From contig CATNEN010000024.1 of NCBI GenBank assembly GCA_950097015.1, positions 1,076,001-1,140,000 of the forward strand: a stretch of 64,000 bases of DNA, given 5' to 3'. Source of the stretch: Macrostomum hystrix. Its lineage: Eukaryota > Platyhelminthes > Macrostomidae. A program made the position numbers and the translations under genes. Positions 21,301 through 30,595 of this stretch are shown here, one piece after another; positions within the stretch are counted from its first letter, which is position 1; the number at the start of each line of letters is the position of its first letter. The notes under the pieces are model-generated. The model saw only the letters and a program-made list of their open reading frames with translations. It was not told where the DNA came from and made no database searches.

Positions 21301-24300
21301 CTCAAACGCCACGCCCTTGCCAGTCAGGTGGTGAAGTGGTGCAGCGATGGCAGAGAAGTTGGCAACATGGCGGCGGTACTGGTTGCACAGGCCGATAAAC
21401 TGGCGGATCTCCTTGACTGACCTCGGCTCCTTCCACTGCTGAATCGCCTCCAGCTTCTCTTTGCTTGGCTGAGCTCCCTCCTTTGAATAGCGCATGCCGA
21501 GGAAAGTCACTTCAGGCACCGCGATCTTGCACTTGGAGCCTCTCAGTGTCAGTCCGGCTGCTCGGACACGCTGAAGTGCCTCTCGCAGTTGCAGCAAATG
21601 CTCCTTCCTGGTCTTTGAGAAGCACAGGCTGTCATCGAAAAACGTGAAGACGAAGTCACAGCCATTGAAAACTTTGGACATAAGCATGCAGAACGTGCTG
21701 GGGCCACCTGACAGGCCTTGAGGCATTCTCTTAAATTGGTATAGCGGCATCCCTGGTCCAGGGCTAAAGGCCGTCTTCTGTCTGTCTTCTTCAGCCAGAG
21801 GGATCTGGAAGTAACCTCCATTGAGATCCAGCACTGAGAACACCGTGCTGCCCGCGATTCGATCTCGTGCCTCCTCCATTAGCGGAATTCCTTGCGCCGA
21901 CCGAATCGTCTTCTTGTTGAGCTCTCTGTAGTCGATGGTCAGCCGCAGACCGCCGTCCTTCTTGGTCACGTACACCGGTGGAGCCACGTACGGACTCTCG
22001 CTCAGTTCGATCACGTCGTTCTCCAGCAGCTCCTGAATCAGCAGCTCCGCCTTCTCCCGGTAGTGCACGGGCATTCGGCGCGGTGGGACACGAACTGGCA
22101 CCTCATCAGCGAGAACAATTCGATGCTGCTGGAGATGCGTAAGTCCCGGCTTCTTCTTGAACACGTCCTTGAACTCCATCAGCAGTCGCTGAACTTCGAG
22201 GTCATCGGTGGTTGGCAGCTCAAAATCCACGCAGCTGAACTCGGGCACGAGAGCATCCTCGATGTCAACTTGGTCGTCCGTCTCACTCTGGAACCTTGCA
22301 CTGCAGATACGACCAGCAGCTGCAGGGTTGGCCTTGAAGTACAGCTGCAAACGGTGCTTGCCGATGAAGTCGATCCCGACGATGACAGGACAAACCAAAT
22401 CGGACACCACGTAGAACAAATGCAGCGCTGTCACTTTCCCGACTGTGAGCGGCAACTCGATCTGCCACTCGATGCTGATTGGCTGCTTGTTCACCGAGTG
22501 CAGCTGCACTCCGGCTGAAGTTGCGCGGCTGAGCTGCGATTTCGTCAGAATGCTGGAGTCGACCAGTGAGCACTGGCTGCCGGTGTCTAAAAGCGCCTTT
22601 ACACTTCTACCATCAAGCTTGCACTCAAACTGCGAAAGTCGGTCGGGCGTAACGCTGCATCCACTGAAGACCCCGCCGACTGCGAGCGCTGGCCCCGGAA
22701 CCTGCGCTGGTGAACCCGCAGTTACTGCTGGCCGAGGTGGCGGGCCCGCCCACCCCAGCCTCTGGCGTTTCCCGACTGCTGCCGCCGGCTGTAGCAGTCC
22801 TTGGCGATGTGGCCGGTTTTGTGGCAGTTGTAGCAGACGATATCGGATCTCGGTCGGTGTGGCCTTGCTGTACTGCTGCTTCTCACTCCACAGGCTGCCA
22901 GCTGCTCCAGCTGGGTGCTCAATGTACTCACTGAGGCCTGCAGACTCTGCACTGTGTCCCGCAGCTCCTGAACTTCGCTGGACTGGCTCTGCCGAGGCTG
23001 TACCGCAGCTGCTTGCGTTGCTGCTGGATTGTGCTGCATCAGTAGCTGAGCCTTTTCAAGCGCTTGCACTGAGGTCTTGATGTTAGTGTCTGCTCGAATC
23101 TGCCAGCCCACGGAGTCTGGCAGGCCACAGATGAACTGATGAAACAGCAGGGCTTCTCGAGCATCCACATCGACCACGGCAGAGCTCTGCAGCAGTTTCT
23201 TCAACTCGTACAGGTACATGCGTGGAGTCTCACTTGCCAAAATTCTCCTCGCCTTGAACGCCTCCATGACGGCGAAGTGCTCTCGGTCCGGGTGGAAAGC
23301 ATTCTCCAGTGCTCCAGTAACTTTGCCGAATTCTGCCTGATCGGCTGCAGACAGTTCCAAATAGACGACAAGGGCCTCGCCGTCTAGAAAAGTTGCCAGT
23401 CGCTCCGCCTTGCAAGCGTCCCACTTGTTCACTTTGGCACAAACTTCAAAACGCTGCAGCCATTCTTTAAAGTTGCCTGCACTGAATACTCTGGGCAGCG
23501 CTGCACTAGCTTTCTCAGCCATTGTGGAAACCACGCTCTGCTACCACTGTGTGGACTAAGGCAGAGAGACTGCGACTTAGAGTTGACGAAGATTTACAGC
23601 GATTTATTTATTGACTCACGAGTTAAATAGCAATCAGTGCCAAGGTGTAAAAGTGAGAGAGAAAGGCATGCACGCGGTTGATGTACATTAGACACCCAGA
23701 GAAGTGAACGCATATGTACGATGCATTGCAACACACTACACAGTGTGGGATGAGAACTGACAGTGTGGGATCAGAACTGACAGTGTGGGATCAGAACTGA
23801 CAGTGTGGGATGAGAACTGACAGTGTGGGATCAGAACTGACAGTGTGGGATCAGAACTGACAGTATGGGATCAGAACTGACAGTGTGGGATCAGAACTGA
23901 CAGTGTGGGATGAGAACTGACGGTGTGGGATCAGAACGTACAGTGATTTGTTGCTGTAGGAAAGAATAAATATGAAAAGTTATCTGCAATCATTCCTTTT
24001 TAAAGTGCTAAGAAATTCAATTGTTTTACAAGTCAGTGAACTATGGCTAAAAAATACAAGCTATAGTAGGTGGAAACATAGGACTCAATAATCTTCTAAA
24101 AAATGTGCGACTTTCCGATTGCATAAAAAGCAATCTTCAAAATTTACCCATCGAGGTGCGTAGGTAAAAATTTAGGCTTGAAACGGAAACGCGACGAAGA
24201 ATAGAGGACTAGATTTTGAGTACTACGACTCATAGAATGCTGAGCATTTGTACATCGACTGAGGCAACACGGGTGAGAAGATGACTTATGGTTGTATATA

Positions 24301-27300
24301 AAAACGCGGATCAGTTGATTGTTTTAACCATTCCTCGACGGGACAATAAAGTGAAGGGAACAAAGGCAGTAAGGAGCTATTTTTAGCCTGAATGCAACTG
24401 TCTGGCACATTAACTAGTGATTGGGGCGCCAGCATTGGACCTTAGCTGCTATCATGTCTATGGCATAAACTATCTGGGGCCTAGACTGCTTTTGGTCAAA
24501 AAGTTCTGTAGCCTAAATTGTCTATGGCCGAAACGTCTATGGCCTAAACTGCCAACTGTCTATGGCTCCAAATATATATGGCCCAAGCTTTCTCGTATGA
24601 CCCAGATGTCTATACCCTGAATTGTCAATGGTACAAACTAAAAATACTTCTAGGTAAAAACTTTGACCCACCAAAAACGTAAACTCGCCAAACCCGACAA
24701 ACTAGATGCATTTGAATCTAGGCAAAAATAAACATGCAAAAGTTACTAATAGACAGTGTATGTGCAGATTTATCGAACAAGGAGATTAAAATGGTAAGCA
24801 TGCAGAACTGAATACTACACACTAAAAAGACAGTTTTGGTAAAGCTATAGTTTTGCCGCACATAATTTTACCATCGATTGTATCCAGCGAATTGTACTGA
24901 ATTCTTGATGCCATATTTTCTTAAATTTTGGGCAGAGCGAGACTCGGTTACTTGGAGTAAAAAAGCTGAGTTTTTTTGCAAATGCTACATCTTAGAATCT
25001 GGGACACTACCGTGTTGTAGTTCCCAGAATCTCGTCTAGTAACATGCATTTAGATTACGAGACACTGTCCGGGTACCATAGAGCACGATCCTTAGAATCC
25101 GTCCTAGTCCTTAGGTCTAGTTATTCTTGGAATTAAACTCTTCTTTGATAAGTAGATACATGTACGAGCGTAGATACATTACTCACTGCTCCATTAACTT
25201 TCCCATGACCTCTCTTTGGTGCAGATCTTCTGGACTGTCGTGCAGATGCAGCTGCGGATACTGACTGTAGTGCTGAATGATGTCGACGACTAGCTTAGCC
25301 TGGCCGCTGAAGGAAAGGATTTCGGGTACTATAAAGATACGTCAATCGCTGAAAAAGGCTTTCTACTAATCACAATTTATAACTCCATGGGACCTCGAAC
25401 TCATTTAACAACCCGCATCTTGACTCCGATTGGTTGAAAAATTACCCTGCCCAGATCTCTCTACCTATCTTAACACTGATTGGTTAAAACAGATCAACCC
25501 TGTCTAGATCTATCTCTCTACCCTATCTTAGCGCTGATTGGCAAAAAAATCTAATAATCAAGAGAAAGTCAGAAATGATCTTCCACTGACCTGAGAATGA
25601 AATACAATCCATTTAACGCCTCGCCCTGTTTCACAATTGCCATGTCAAAGTTGAACAGCTCCTTACGCAGGCTCATAGCCGCCTGCCGCTTATATCTAGC
25701 TAGCCAATTGTCAAACACGGCGCATTTGTTGACAAAGTCGATGCGCTCTTTAAACTCGGCTTCCTGTACAGCTTTCAGTGAACGATTGTACAGCGCCCTG
25801 TTCACTACGATTAGCCGCGTGGTCTCGTCCGAGATGATGGACGCATTGCGGATGCAGTCCTTGTTGATCAGCGCCAGTTCACCGAAACCCCGACCGGCAC
25901 CTGCGTGTTATTTTTCGTCGATATTGACTCATTTTCTCAAATTCAACAAACTCGTCACTGTTTCACATTCTATTTATCCCACTCACCGAAGCTGACGATG
26001 TACTTTCCATACTTGGTCCTGTCTAATTCTTTCTTCTCGCCGCTGAGGGCTTCGCTGTCGTCGACCACAACCTGCGCTTCCGTTGGATCGTCCGGCACGG
26101 CCTCGGTGTTGATGTAGACGCTCACTTTGCCGGTCAGGCAGATGTAGAAGCTGGTGGTTCGCGGAGGACATTTCGTGAATTTTTGGTTCATGAAAATTTG
26201 GGATGTAACTGTGGTTAACTGGTCCATTACCAGGTGTCTGGCAGGCAAGCATTCATATCTAACTGGCAGACAATATCGTGTCTAACAGGTGGGCATTCGT
26301 GTTTAATAGGTGGTTAATCGTATCTAACATGTGGAAATTCATGTCTAACATGTGAATAATCGTGTCTAACATGTGGATAATCGTGTCTAACATCTGGATA
26401 ATCGTGTCTAACATCTGGATAATCGTGTCTAACACGTGGATAATCGTGTCTAACATCTGGATAATCGTGTCTAACATCTGGATAATCGTGTCTAACATCT
26501 GGATAATCGTGTCAAATAGGCGGTATAACCGGTCAAGAAACATGTCGAAGTGTTTATTAACCGCGAAAATGTTTAATAAGTTTCTGAGTTGTATTCCGTA
26601 AATAATAGACATTTTCATTCCCTCATATCGTGTCACACAAAGACTTCATCATCATTTACCAATCTCCCTTGTCACCCTGTCGAATGATGACGTCATCGCG
26701 AGGACTCTCTCGAAATTCGCAGTTCCTCAGAATGTCTTTGGCCACATCTGCAGTTAGTAAGTCAGGGAAGAAAATATGAACTCTTTGGCAGTGATTTCCC
26801 TGCCTCCCAAAATTGATTTTCTAGAAGCTCTCTCGCACCCCGGCAAGCCTACTCACTGCCTGTTCTCAAGAGAGGCATTGTTTGCATTCGCCTAAGTTAA
26901 CCATCATGCACTTGCGTAAAAGTATTGGTTCAAGATTGGGAGCAGATGAGATGAGGTGCTGCCTGAAGTGAAGGCACGTTAGACAACAATGGCCTGACTC
27001 TGTGCAACGGACCGTAAGTTTGCTCTCATTTCCGGCGCCGGTTTCTGACCAAAAAAATCTCCCCTTCTCTCTTTCTCTCTCCCTCTCTCCCCGTCTCCCC
27101 CTCTGCCAACTGAATAGTTTCTGGGATGTTTTCTAGCATTATCGGGGTGAGGGCTGGGAGACAAAAGTGTACTCGTGGAAAAAAAGAAATTTCAACGGAA
27201 GAGGATCGGCTTGGGGCCATTATTATTTGATGAAGGCCGCCGCCTGTCCCACCCTGTCCGCCAAGTTAATAAGCTATGAGAGCTGATGATTTATGAATGT

Positions 27301-28370
27301 GTCAGTTCATACTCGCGCCTGGCTGGAAGAATTAGAAGTACCAATAATGCATATTGTCTGACATGTCCAACTCAAAGCCCGGGCTTAGAAATGATTGCGA
27401 CCAATAATAAAAACTACTTTTCCTCTCGTTGGCGACCGACTCGCATGCGTTGCTAATGACAACAGCTTGGGAAATTGAGCTAGAATCACGACTTGGCCAA
27501 TACGAGTCCTCGTAAAGGAAAAAACGGATATAATAATCCCTTCTTTGTCTGGCTTTGCATCCTGACCTCCTACAAAAGAGGCAGTCTTTAGATAATTAAA
27601 GTGAGCACACAGCTCAAACCTACTGGAGTGTTTGCACTCATTGTGGGGCCCCTCGATGCGATTTCGCCCGCGCTTGCTTTTAGAATTTGAGTAGAATGTT
27701 AATCACTGTTTTTCAGTGCTTTGGTATTATAAGAAAAGAAAATTTAGCTCTAAATGAACAGAGATGGAGAATAAATAATTTTGCTAGTGCTGAGTAAACC
27801 GACTGTGACTGCAGCAACACAAATGTAAATTCTTGGGAAAATGTTTGCCTAAAAATGGTGAGAAATAGGAGGGTGCTATATTTAACACCTTGGTTTATTA
27901 GTTTTGCTACAATTGAACAAGCACAAAATATTGCTATAATGCCAAAGCTGCATAGGCTTAGTCCATAAATTATCCAGAGGGTAGCAAGCTTTGTCAAGAG
28001 GGTAGCAAGCTTTGTCAAGAGGGTAGCATGCTTTTTCAAGGGATGGCATGATATAATCAAAGGGATAGCATGATTTATCGAGGAGATATCAAGTAAAGAT
28101 AAGCAGAGTGGTGAAGTTGCATATAAGAAAATTCTTCTTCTTCTCATGGCTTTTAAGCGTGATTTTCTTACCCCCAAAAGGGGGGTCTTGGTTGCTAGTC
28201 TAATATACTAAAATCATAGCTAAAACAGCGGAGAACTCGTAATATAACTTGCCAGGCTTAATCTTGAGCGGACACTTGGTCAGGAACCAGCCAACCAGCT
28301 CGTTGAGCTCAGAGTCATGACGCTGATTTGGCGGCTTGCTGATGCACTCGACAATCTGCTCCAGCGACAT
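13338..28370 (-). CDS. Protein with two cyclic-nucleotide-binding domains (CNBD2-like), 12 exons
   Basis: Exons in gene order: 28370-28253, 26747-26660, 26150-25987, 25900-25591, 25306-25187, 18940-18073, 17847-17824 (24 bases), 16536-16340, 16221-16085, 15689-15452, 14410-14173, 13448-13338. They join in phase to 870 residues. Start ATG 28370 reads MSLEQIVECISK. The first cNMP domain spans exons 2-4: VIIRQGDKGD, FYICLTGKVSVYI, and phosphate cassette FGELALINKDCIRNASI with its Glu and Arg. A second, degenerate domain spans exons 4-6 (VKQGEALNGLYFILRSGQAK, later GPGEMIGDVEHG) and lacks a clear cassette Arg. A long basic tail follows. Intron 1 uses a GC donor (CTG/GCAAGT). Exon 8 can end at TGA 16338-16336 (630 residues) or splice at AATTT/GTGAGC to exon 9. 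Exon 9 has no ATG of its own, which favours splicing. Exons 1-8 are firm; 9-12 are less so. The ligand is unknown. Confidence 0.8.
13449..14172. other. Intron 11 of the cyclic-nucleotide-binding gene
   Basis: AT-rich, with no repeats or exons recognised. Donor CAG/GTACAG and acceptor CCCGCAG are both in phase 0. Confidence 0.5.
15236..15385. repeat. (TTG)n trinucleotide microsatellite
   Basis: About 45 TTG triplets (CAA on the minus strand) with few interruptions, in intron 10 (15451-14411) of the cyclic-nucleotide-binding gene. The poly-Gln, poly-Cys and poly-Val frames it creates are not supported as coding. The rest of the intron holds nothing recognisable apart from the dispersed repeat near 14728. 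Confidence 0.97.
16577..17440. repeat. 47-bp minisatellite in intron 7 of the cyclic-nucleotide-binding gene
   Basis: About 17 near-identical 47-base copies marked by CTATCGGTTCCTAAATAGG and CCATCAATCAGCTTG. It ends about 40 bases before the acceptor of exon 8. The donor-proximal 380 bases (17441-17823) are unique. Copies differ mainly at TGCTTT/TGTTTT. Confidence 0.97.
18953..19107. repeat. 20-bp minisatellite, left part (intron 5)
   Basis: Eight copies of CAGTGTGGGATGAGAACTGA, starting about 12 bases from the acceptor of exon 6 and broken at 19112 by the LTR element. The right part resumes at 23741. Confidence 0.95.
19108..19112. repeat. Target-site duplication, left copy (CAGTG)
   Basis: The five bases CAGTG directly outside the left LTR match the five bases at 23741-23745 outside the right LTR. 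CAGTG also occurs in every unit of the host minisatellite, so the match is expected partly by chance. It does place the LTR ends at TG...CA. Confidence 0.65.
19113..19301 (-). repeat. 3' LTR (189 bp)
   Basis: Direct repeat of 23552-23740 with a single difference seen (GATTGATTTA versus GATTTATTTA). On the element's coding strand it begins TGTAGTGTG and ends TAGTCCA. A purine-rich GTGGGAGGAT precedes it on that strand and is a candidate polypurine tract. Confidence 0.95.
19444..22730 (-). CDS. pol: pol: protease, reverse transcriptase, RNase H, integrase
   Basis: The frame is open from the gag overlap to a stop at 19446-19444 and is in the -1 frame relative to gag. Protease: ALLDTGSQCSLV near 22580. 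Reverse transcriptase: VLDLNGGYFQIPLAEEDRQK, MPQGLSGGPSTF, and catalytic box FTFFDDSLCFS (Phe-Phe-Asp-Asp in place of the common Tyr-x-Asp-Asp). RNase H: FAVFTDASGSGVGAIL, followed by the Glu of SATEKECLAIL and the HTDHCPL segment. Integrase: a His-His-Cys-Cys finger (HEGLGGHFG, then CQSCAVCQ), then the Asp-Asp-Glu core with VAIDIVKV, IHSDQGPNF and GLAESGNK. About 1,020 residues follow the first in-frame GTG. No ATG is needed if expression is by frameshift. All catalytic residues I looked for are present. Confidence 0.95.
22722..23522 (-). CDS. gag: gag: capsid-like protein with one zinc knuckle
   Basis: 266 codons from ATG 23522 (MAEKASAALPRVF) to TAA at 22724-22722. The middle is a helical retrotransposon-gag capsid region (WLQRFEVCAKVNKWDACK, then HFAVMEAFKARRI). 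The C-terminus carries one CCHC knuckle, CYNCHKTGHIAKDC, for RNA packaging. The ATG lies only a few bases past the primer-binding site. The stop lies inside the start of the pol frame. No convincing -1 slippery heptamer was found near the overlap, so how pol is expressed is open. Confidence 0.92.
   Translation of the reverse strand: MAEKASAALPRVFSAGNFKEWLQRFEVCAKVNKWDACKAERLATFLDGEALVVYLELSAADQAEFGKVTGALENAFHPDREHFAVMEAFKARRILASETPRMYLYELKKLLQSSAVVDVDAREALLFHQFICGLPDSVGWQIRADTNIKTSVQALEKAQLLMQHNPAATQAAAVQPRQSQSSEVQELRDTVQSLQASVSTLSTQLEQLAACGVRSSSTARPHRPRSDIVCYNCHKTGHIAKDCYSRRQQSGNARGWGGRARHLGQQ
23527..23546 (-). other. Primer-binding site, initiator tRNA-Met type
   Basis: On the coding strand the sequence TGGTAGCAGAGCGTGGTTTC lies five bases inside the 5' LTR. 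It matches the complement of the 3' end of animal initiator tRNA-Met (TGGTAGCAGAGGATGGTTTC, from general knowledge) at 18 of 20 positions. Confidence 0.85.
23552..23740 (-). repeat. 5' LTR (189 bp)
   Basis: Partner of 19113-19301, with one mismatch seen. It lies upstream of the primer-binding site on the coding strand and should hold the element's promoter. No TATA box was confidently picked. Confidence 0.95.
23741..23942. repeat. 20-bp minisatellite, right part (intron 5)
   Basis: About ten copies of the same 20-base unit as at 18953, but most carry GGGATCAGAACTGA instead of GGGATGAGAACTGA. The first five bases (CAGTG) form the right target-site duplication. Confidence 0.93.
23943..25186. 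other. Remainder of intron 5, with a degenerate CTATGGCC repeat
   Basis: Unique AT-rich intron sequence. 24450-24620 has recurring CTATGGCC/CTAAAC words at irregular spacing, listed as a finding. No exon seen. Confidence 0.5.
25395..25560. repeat. Three diverged copies of an ATTGG-containing repeat (intron 4)
   Basis: ATCTTGACTCCGATTGGTTG, ATCTTAACACTGATTGGTTA and ATCTTAGCGCTGATTGGCAA recur about 65 bases apart, with CCCTG..TAGATCT..CTCTACC between them. It is an old short tandem array in the intron between exons 4 and 5. Confidence 0.75.
26259..26525. repeat. 21-bp minisatellite in intron 2
   Basis: About 12 copies of GATAATCGTGTCTAACATCTG, increasingly diverged toward the left end. It lies centrally in intron 2 (26659-26151), about 110-135 bases from either splice site. 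Confidence 0.93.
26748..28252. other. Intron 1 of the cyclic-nucleotide-binding gene
   Basis: 1.5 kb of intron with a CT-rich stretch near 27060-27105. It also has about five imperfect 22-base copies at 27965-28085, each containing GAGGGTAGCAAGCTTTGTCAA or a relative. No exons recognised. Its donor is the GC type (GGCAAGT). Confidence 0.6.
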
Positions 28371-29265
28371 GGCGATGGCTTTTCGACGAAACTATTTGGG
28401 AGGGATTTCACAGATACGGTAGCCACCGACGGTGCTTCACTAGCAATCTGAGAGGGACCCCAAAAAGCCGCCTTGTTATTACCGTTCTCTGCTATTCCAG
28501 TCCGCCTTACTATAGTCCACTAGCCGCTGTGATGGCAGACGCCCTCCCCAGAGCCGCCCTTCTCATTCTTGTCCTCTCCCTCCCATAGTAACCAAGGGAG
28601 GGCATACGCAAGAAGGACTAGGACTTGACAGCAGAGGCCGCGTTTGGCCCAATCCAAATGAGCAGGTGAGAGGGGAGGGCTGCGCCGCATATAGGCTAAT
28701 AAAAACTGGTGATAGAAGCGGAGTGCGAACAGTAAACTCACCTGGACCAGTGGAGGGTGAGGGTGGGTTTGCACTTACCTTTTGTTGCCAACTGAAGGGG
28801 TAGCCCAGTCGTGCACACACAGGCATGCGCACACACACACAAAACACAATCAGAACTGTCCCCCCCTCAGCCGCTGATGACCTGCAGGGGTGGTTTTTGA
28901 ATAGACAACAAAGAAATCAAAGCCTTTGAAGCCTTGCCTGTTGCGGTATCGCGAAGCGAAGCGAAAATCTCGGCAGTTTCAAGTTTCATTATACGTAGCG
29001 TTTCAAAGACTTATTCTTCTTTCTCTTCGCTCGTCTACGTAGCCAAAGATTCGTTCGGGAGGCATTCATCACACAGCTGGCCGGGGGGTCTAGATAAAAT
29101 GCACCTGCTGCAGCAACACCACATTTGGGTGCAATAAAAGTTTGATCAAAAGAAAGTTATTTAACAACAAAAAATCATTTTTTAGTTGTAAAACTATCCG
29201 ACCTTGCTTACCAGTTATTTGTTTAAAATTATTGTCTTTTTACGTAGGTACTCGTACTCATACAG
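28371..29265. other. Intergenic region between divergent genes
   Basis: Lies between the cyclic-nucleotide-binding gene (-) and the prolyl hydroxylase gene (+), so it should hold at least one promoter. A (CA)n run lies near 28830. No TATA box or exon could be supported. Confidence 0.4.
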
Positions 29266-30315
29266 TTAATGTCAGTCAGAGCAGTGTCATCATCCAGTTA
29301 ATGACAGTCAGAGCAGTGTCATCATCCAGTTAATGACAGTCAGAGCAGTGTCATCATCCAATTAATGACAGTCAGTGCAGTGTCATCATCCAGTTAATGT
29401 CAGTCAGAGCAGTGTCATCATCCAGTTAATGACAGTCAGAGCAGTGTCATCATCCAGTTAATGACAGTCAGAGCAGTGTCATCCAGTTAATGACAGTCAG
29501 AGCAGTGTCATCTTCCAGTTAATGATTGTCAGTGCAGTGTTATCATCCAGTTAATGACAGTCAGTGCAGTGTCATCATCCAGTTAATGACAGTCAGAGCA
29601 GTGTCATCATCCAGTTAATGACAGTCAGTGCAGTGTCATCATCCAGTTAATGACAGTCAGAGCAGTGTCATCATCCAGTTAATGACAGTCAGAGCAGTGT
29701 CATCATCCAGTTAATGACAGTCAGAGCAGTGTCATCATCCAGTTAATGACAGTCAGAGCAGTGTCATCATCCAGTTAATGACAGTCAGAGCAGTGTCATC
29801 ATCCAGTTAATGACAGTCAGAGCAGTGTCATCATCCAGTTAATGACAGTCAGTGCAGTGTCATCATCCAGTTAATGACAGTCAGAGCAGTGTCATCATCC
29901 AGTTAATGACAGTCAGAGCAGTGTCATCATCCAGTTAATGACAGTCAGAGCAGTGTCATCATCCAGTTAATGACAGTCAGAGCAGTGTCATCATCCAGTT
30001 AATGATAGTCAGAGCAGTGTCATCATCCAGTTAATGACAGTCAGAGCAGTGTCATCATCCAGTTAATGACAGTCAGTGCAGTGTCATCATCCAGTTAATG
30101 ACAGTCAGTGCAGTGTCATCATCCAGTTAATGACAGTCAGAGCAGTGTCATCATCCAGTTAATGACAGTCAGAGCAGTGTCATCATCCAGTTAATGACAG
30201 TCAGTGCAGTGTCATCATCCAGTTAATGACAGTCAGTGCAGTGTCATCATCCAGTTAATGACAGTCAGTGCAGTGTCATCATCCAGTTAATGACAGTCAG
30301 TGCAGTGCCATCAGT
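29266..30315. repeat. 32-bp minisatellite (about 33 copies)
   Basis: Highly uniform unit of 32 bases built from AGTTAATGACAGTCAGAGCA and GTGTCATCATCC. The commonest variant is AGTCAGTGCAG, and one copy has a 3-base deletion. It ends about 280 bases upstream of the prolyl hydroxylase start codon. Confidence 0.98.
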
Positions 30316-30595
30316 GGGACTGATAATACCTGTCACTAACACATGGTTAAACCAACAGGTCATAATTAACAATCTTGAGAGTCGCAAGCGAACAAAAAAA
30401 CGAAAAAAACGATTGGGATATAATCTCAATATCCGGGGACCCACAGACAATGTCCTGATTTACATTGGCTATAATTTATTGAAGCTAGCTTCAAGGGAAA
30501 TTACATCGACAAAGAGATTTATGACAGCTAAAGCAGAAATTTCATTTATAAGGGCCTTTACAATTCTCCATGTGGTTTGTTAGCTGACCATCGAA

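Larger units (their letters stand above)
19113..23740 (-). mobile_element. Young, apparently intact Ty3/gypsy-type LTR retrotransposon (4.63 kb)
   Basis: Complete element on the minus strand. Order: 189-bp LTR, primer-binding site, gag, pol (protease, reverse transcriptase, RNase H, integrase), purine tract, LTR. Integrase after RNase H is the Ty3/gypsy (Metaviridae) order; there is no envelope frame and no chromodomain evident. Two near-identical LTRs and uninterrupted gag and pol frames indicate recent insertion. It sits in intron 5 of the cyclic-nucleotide-binding gene, in the same orientation as that gene, inside a 20-bp minisatellite. Copy number and activity cannot be judged from one window. 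Confidence 0.95.

Noticed and set aside
19413-23442. Plus-strand and off-frame reading frames across the LTR element
   Set aside because: Shadows of gag and pol; none carries domain motifs.
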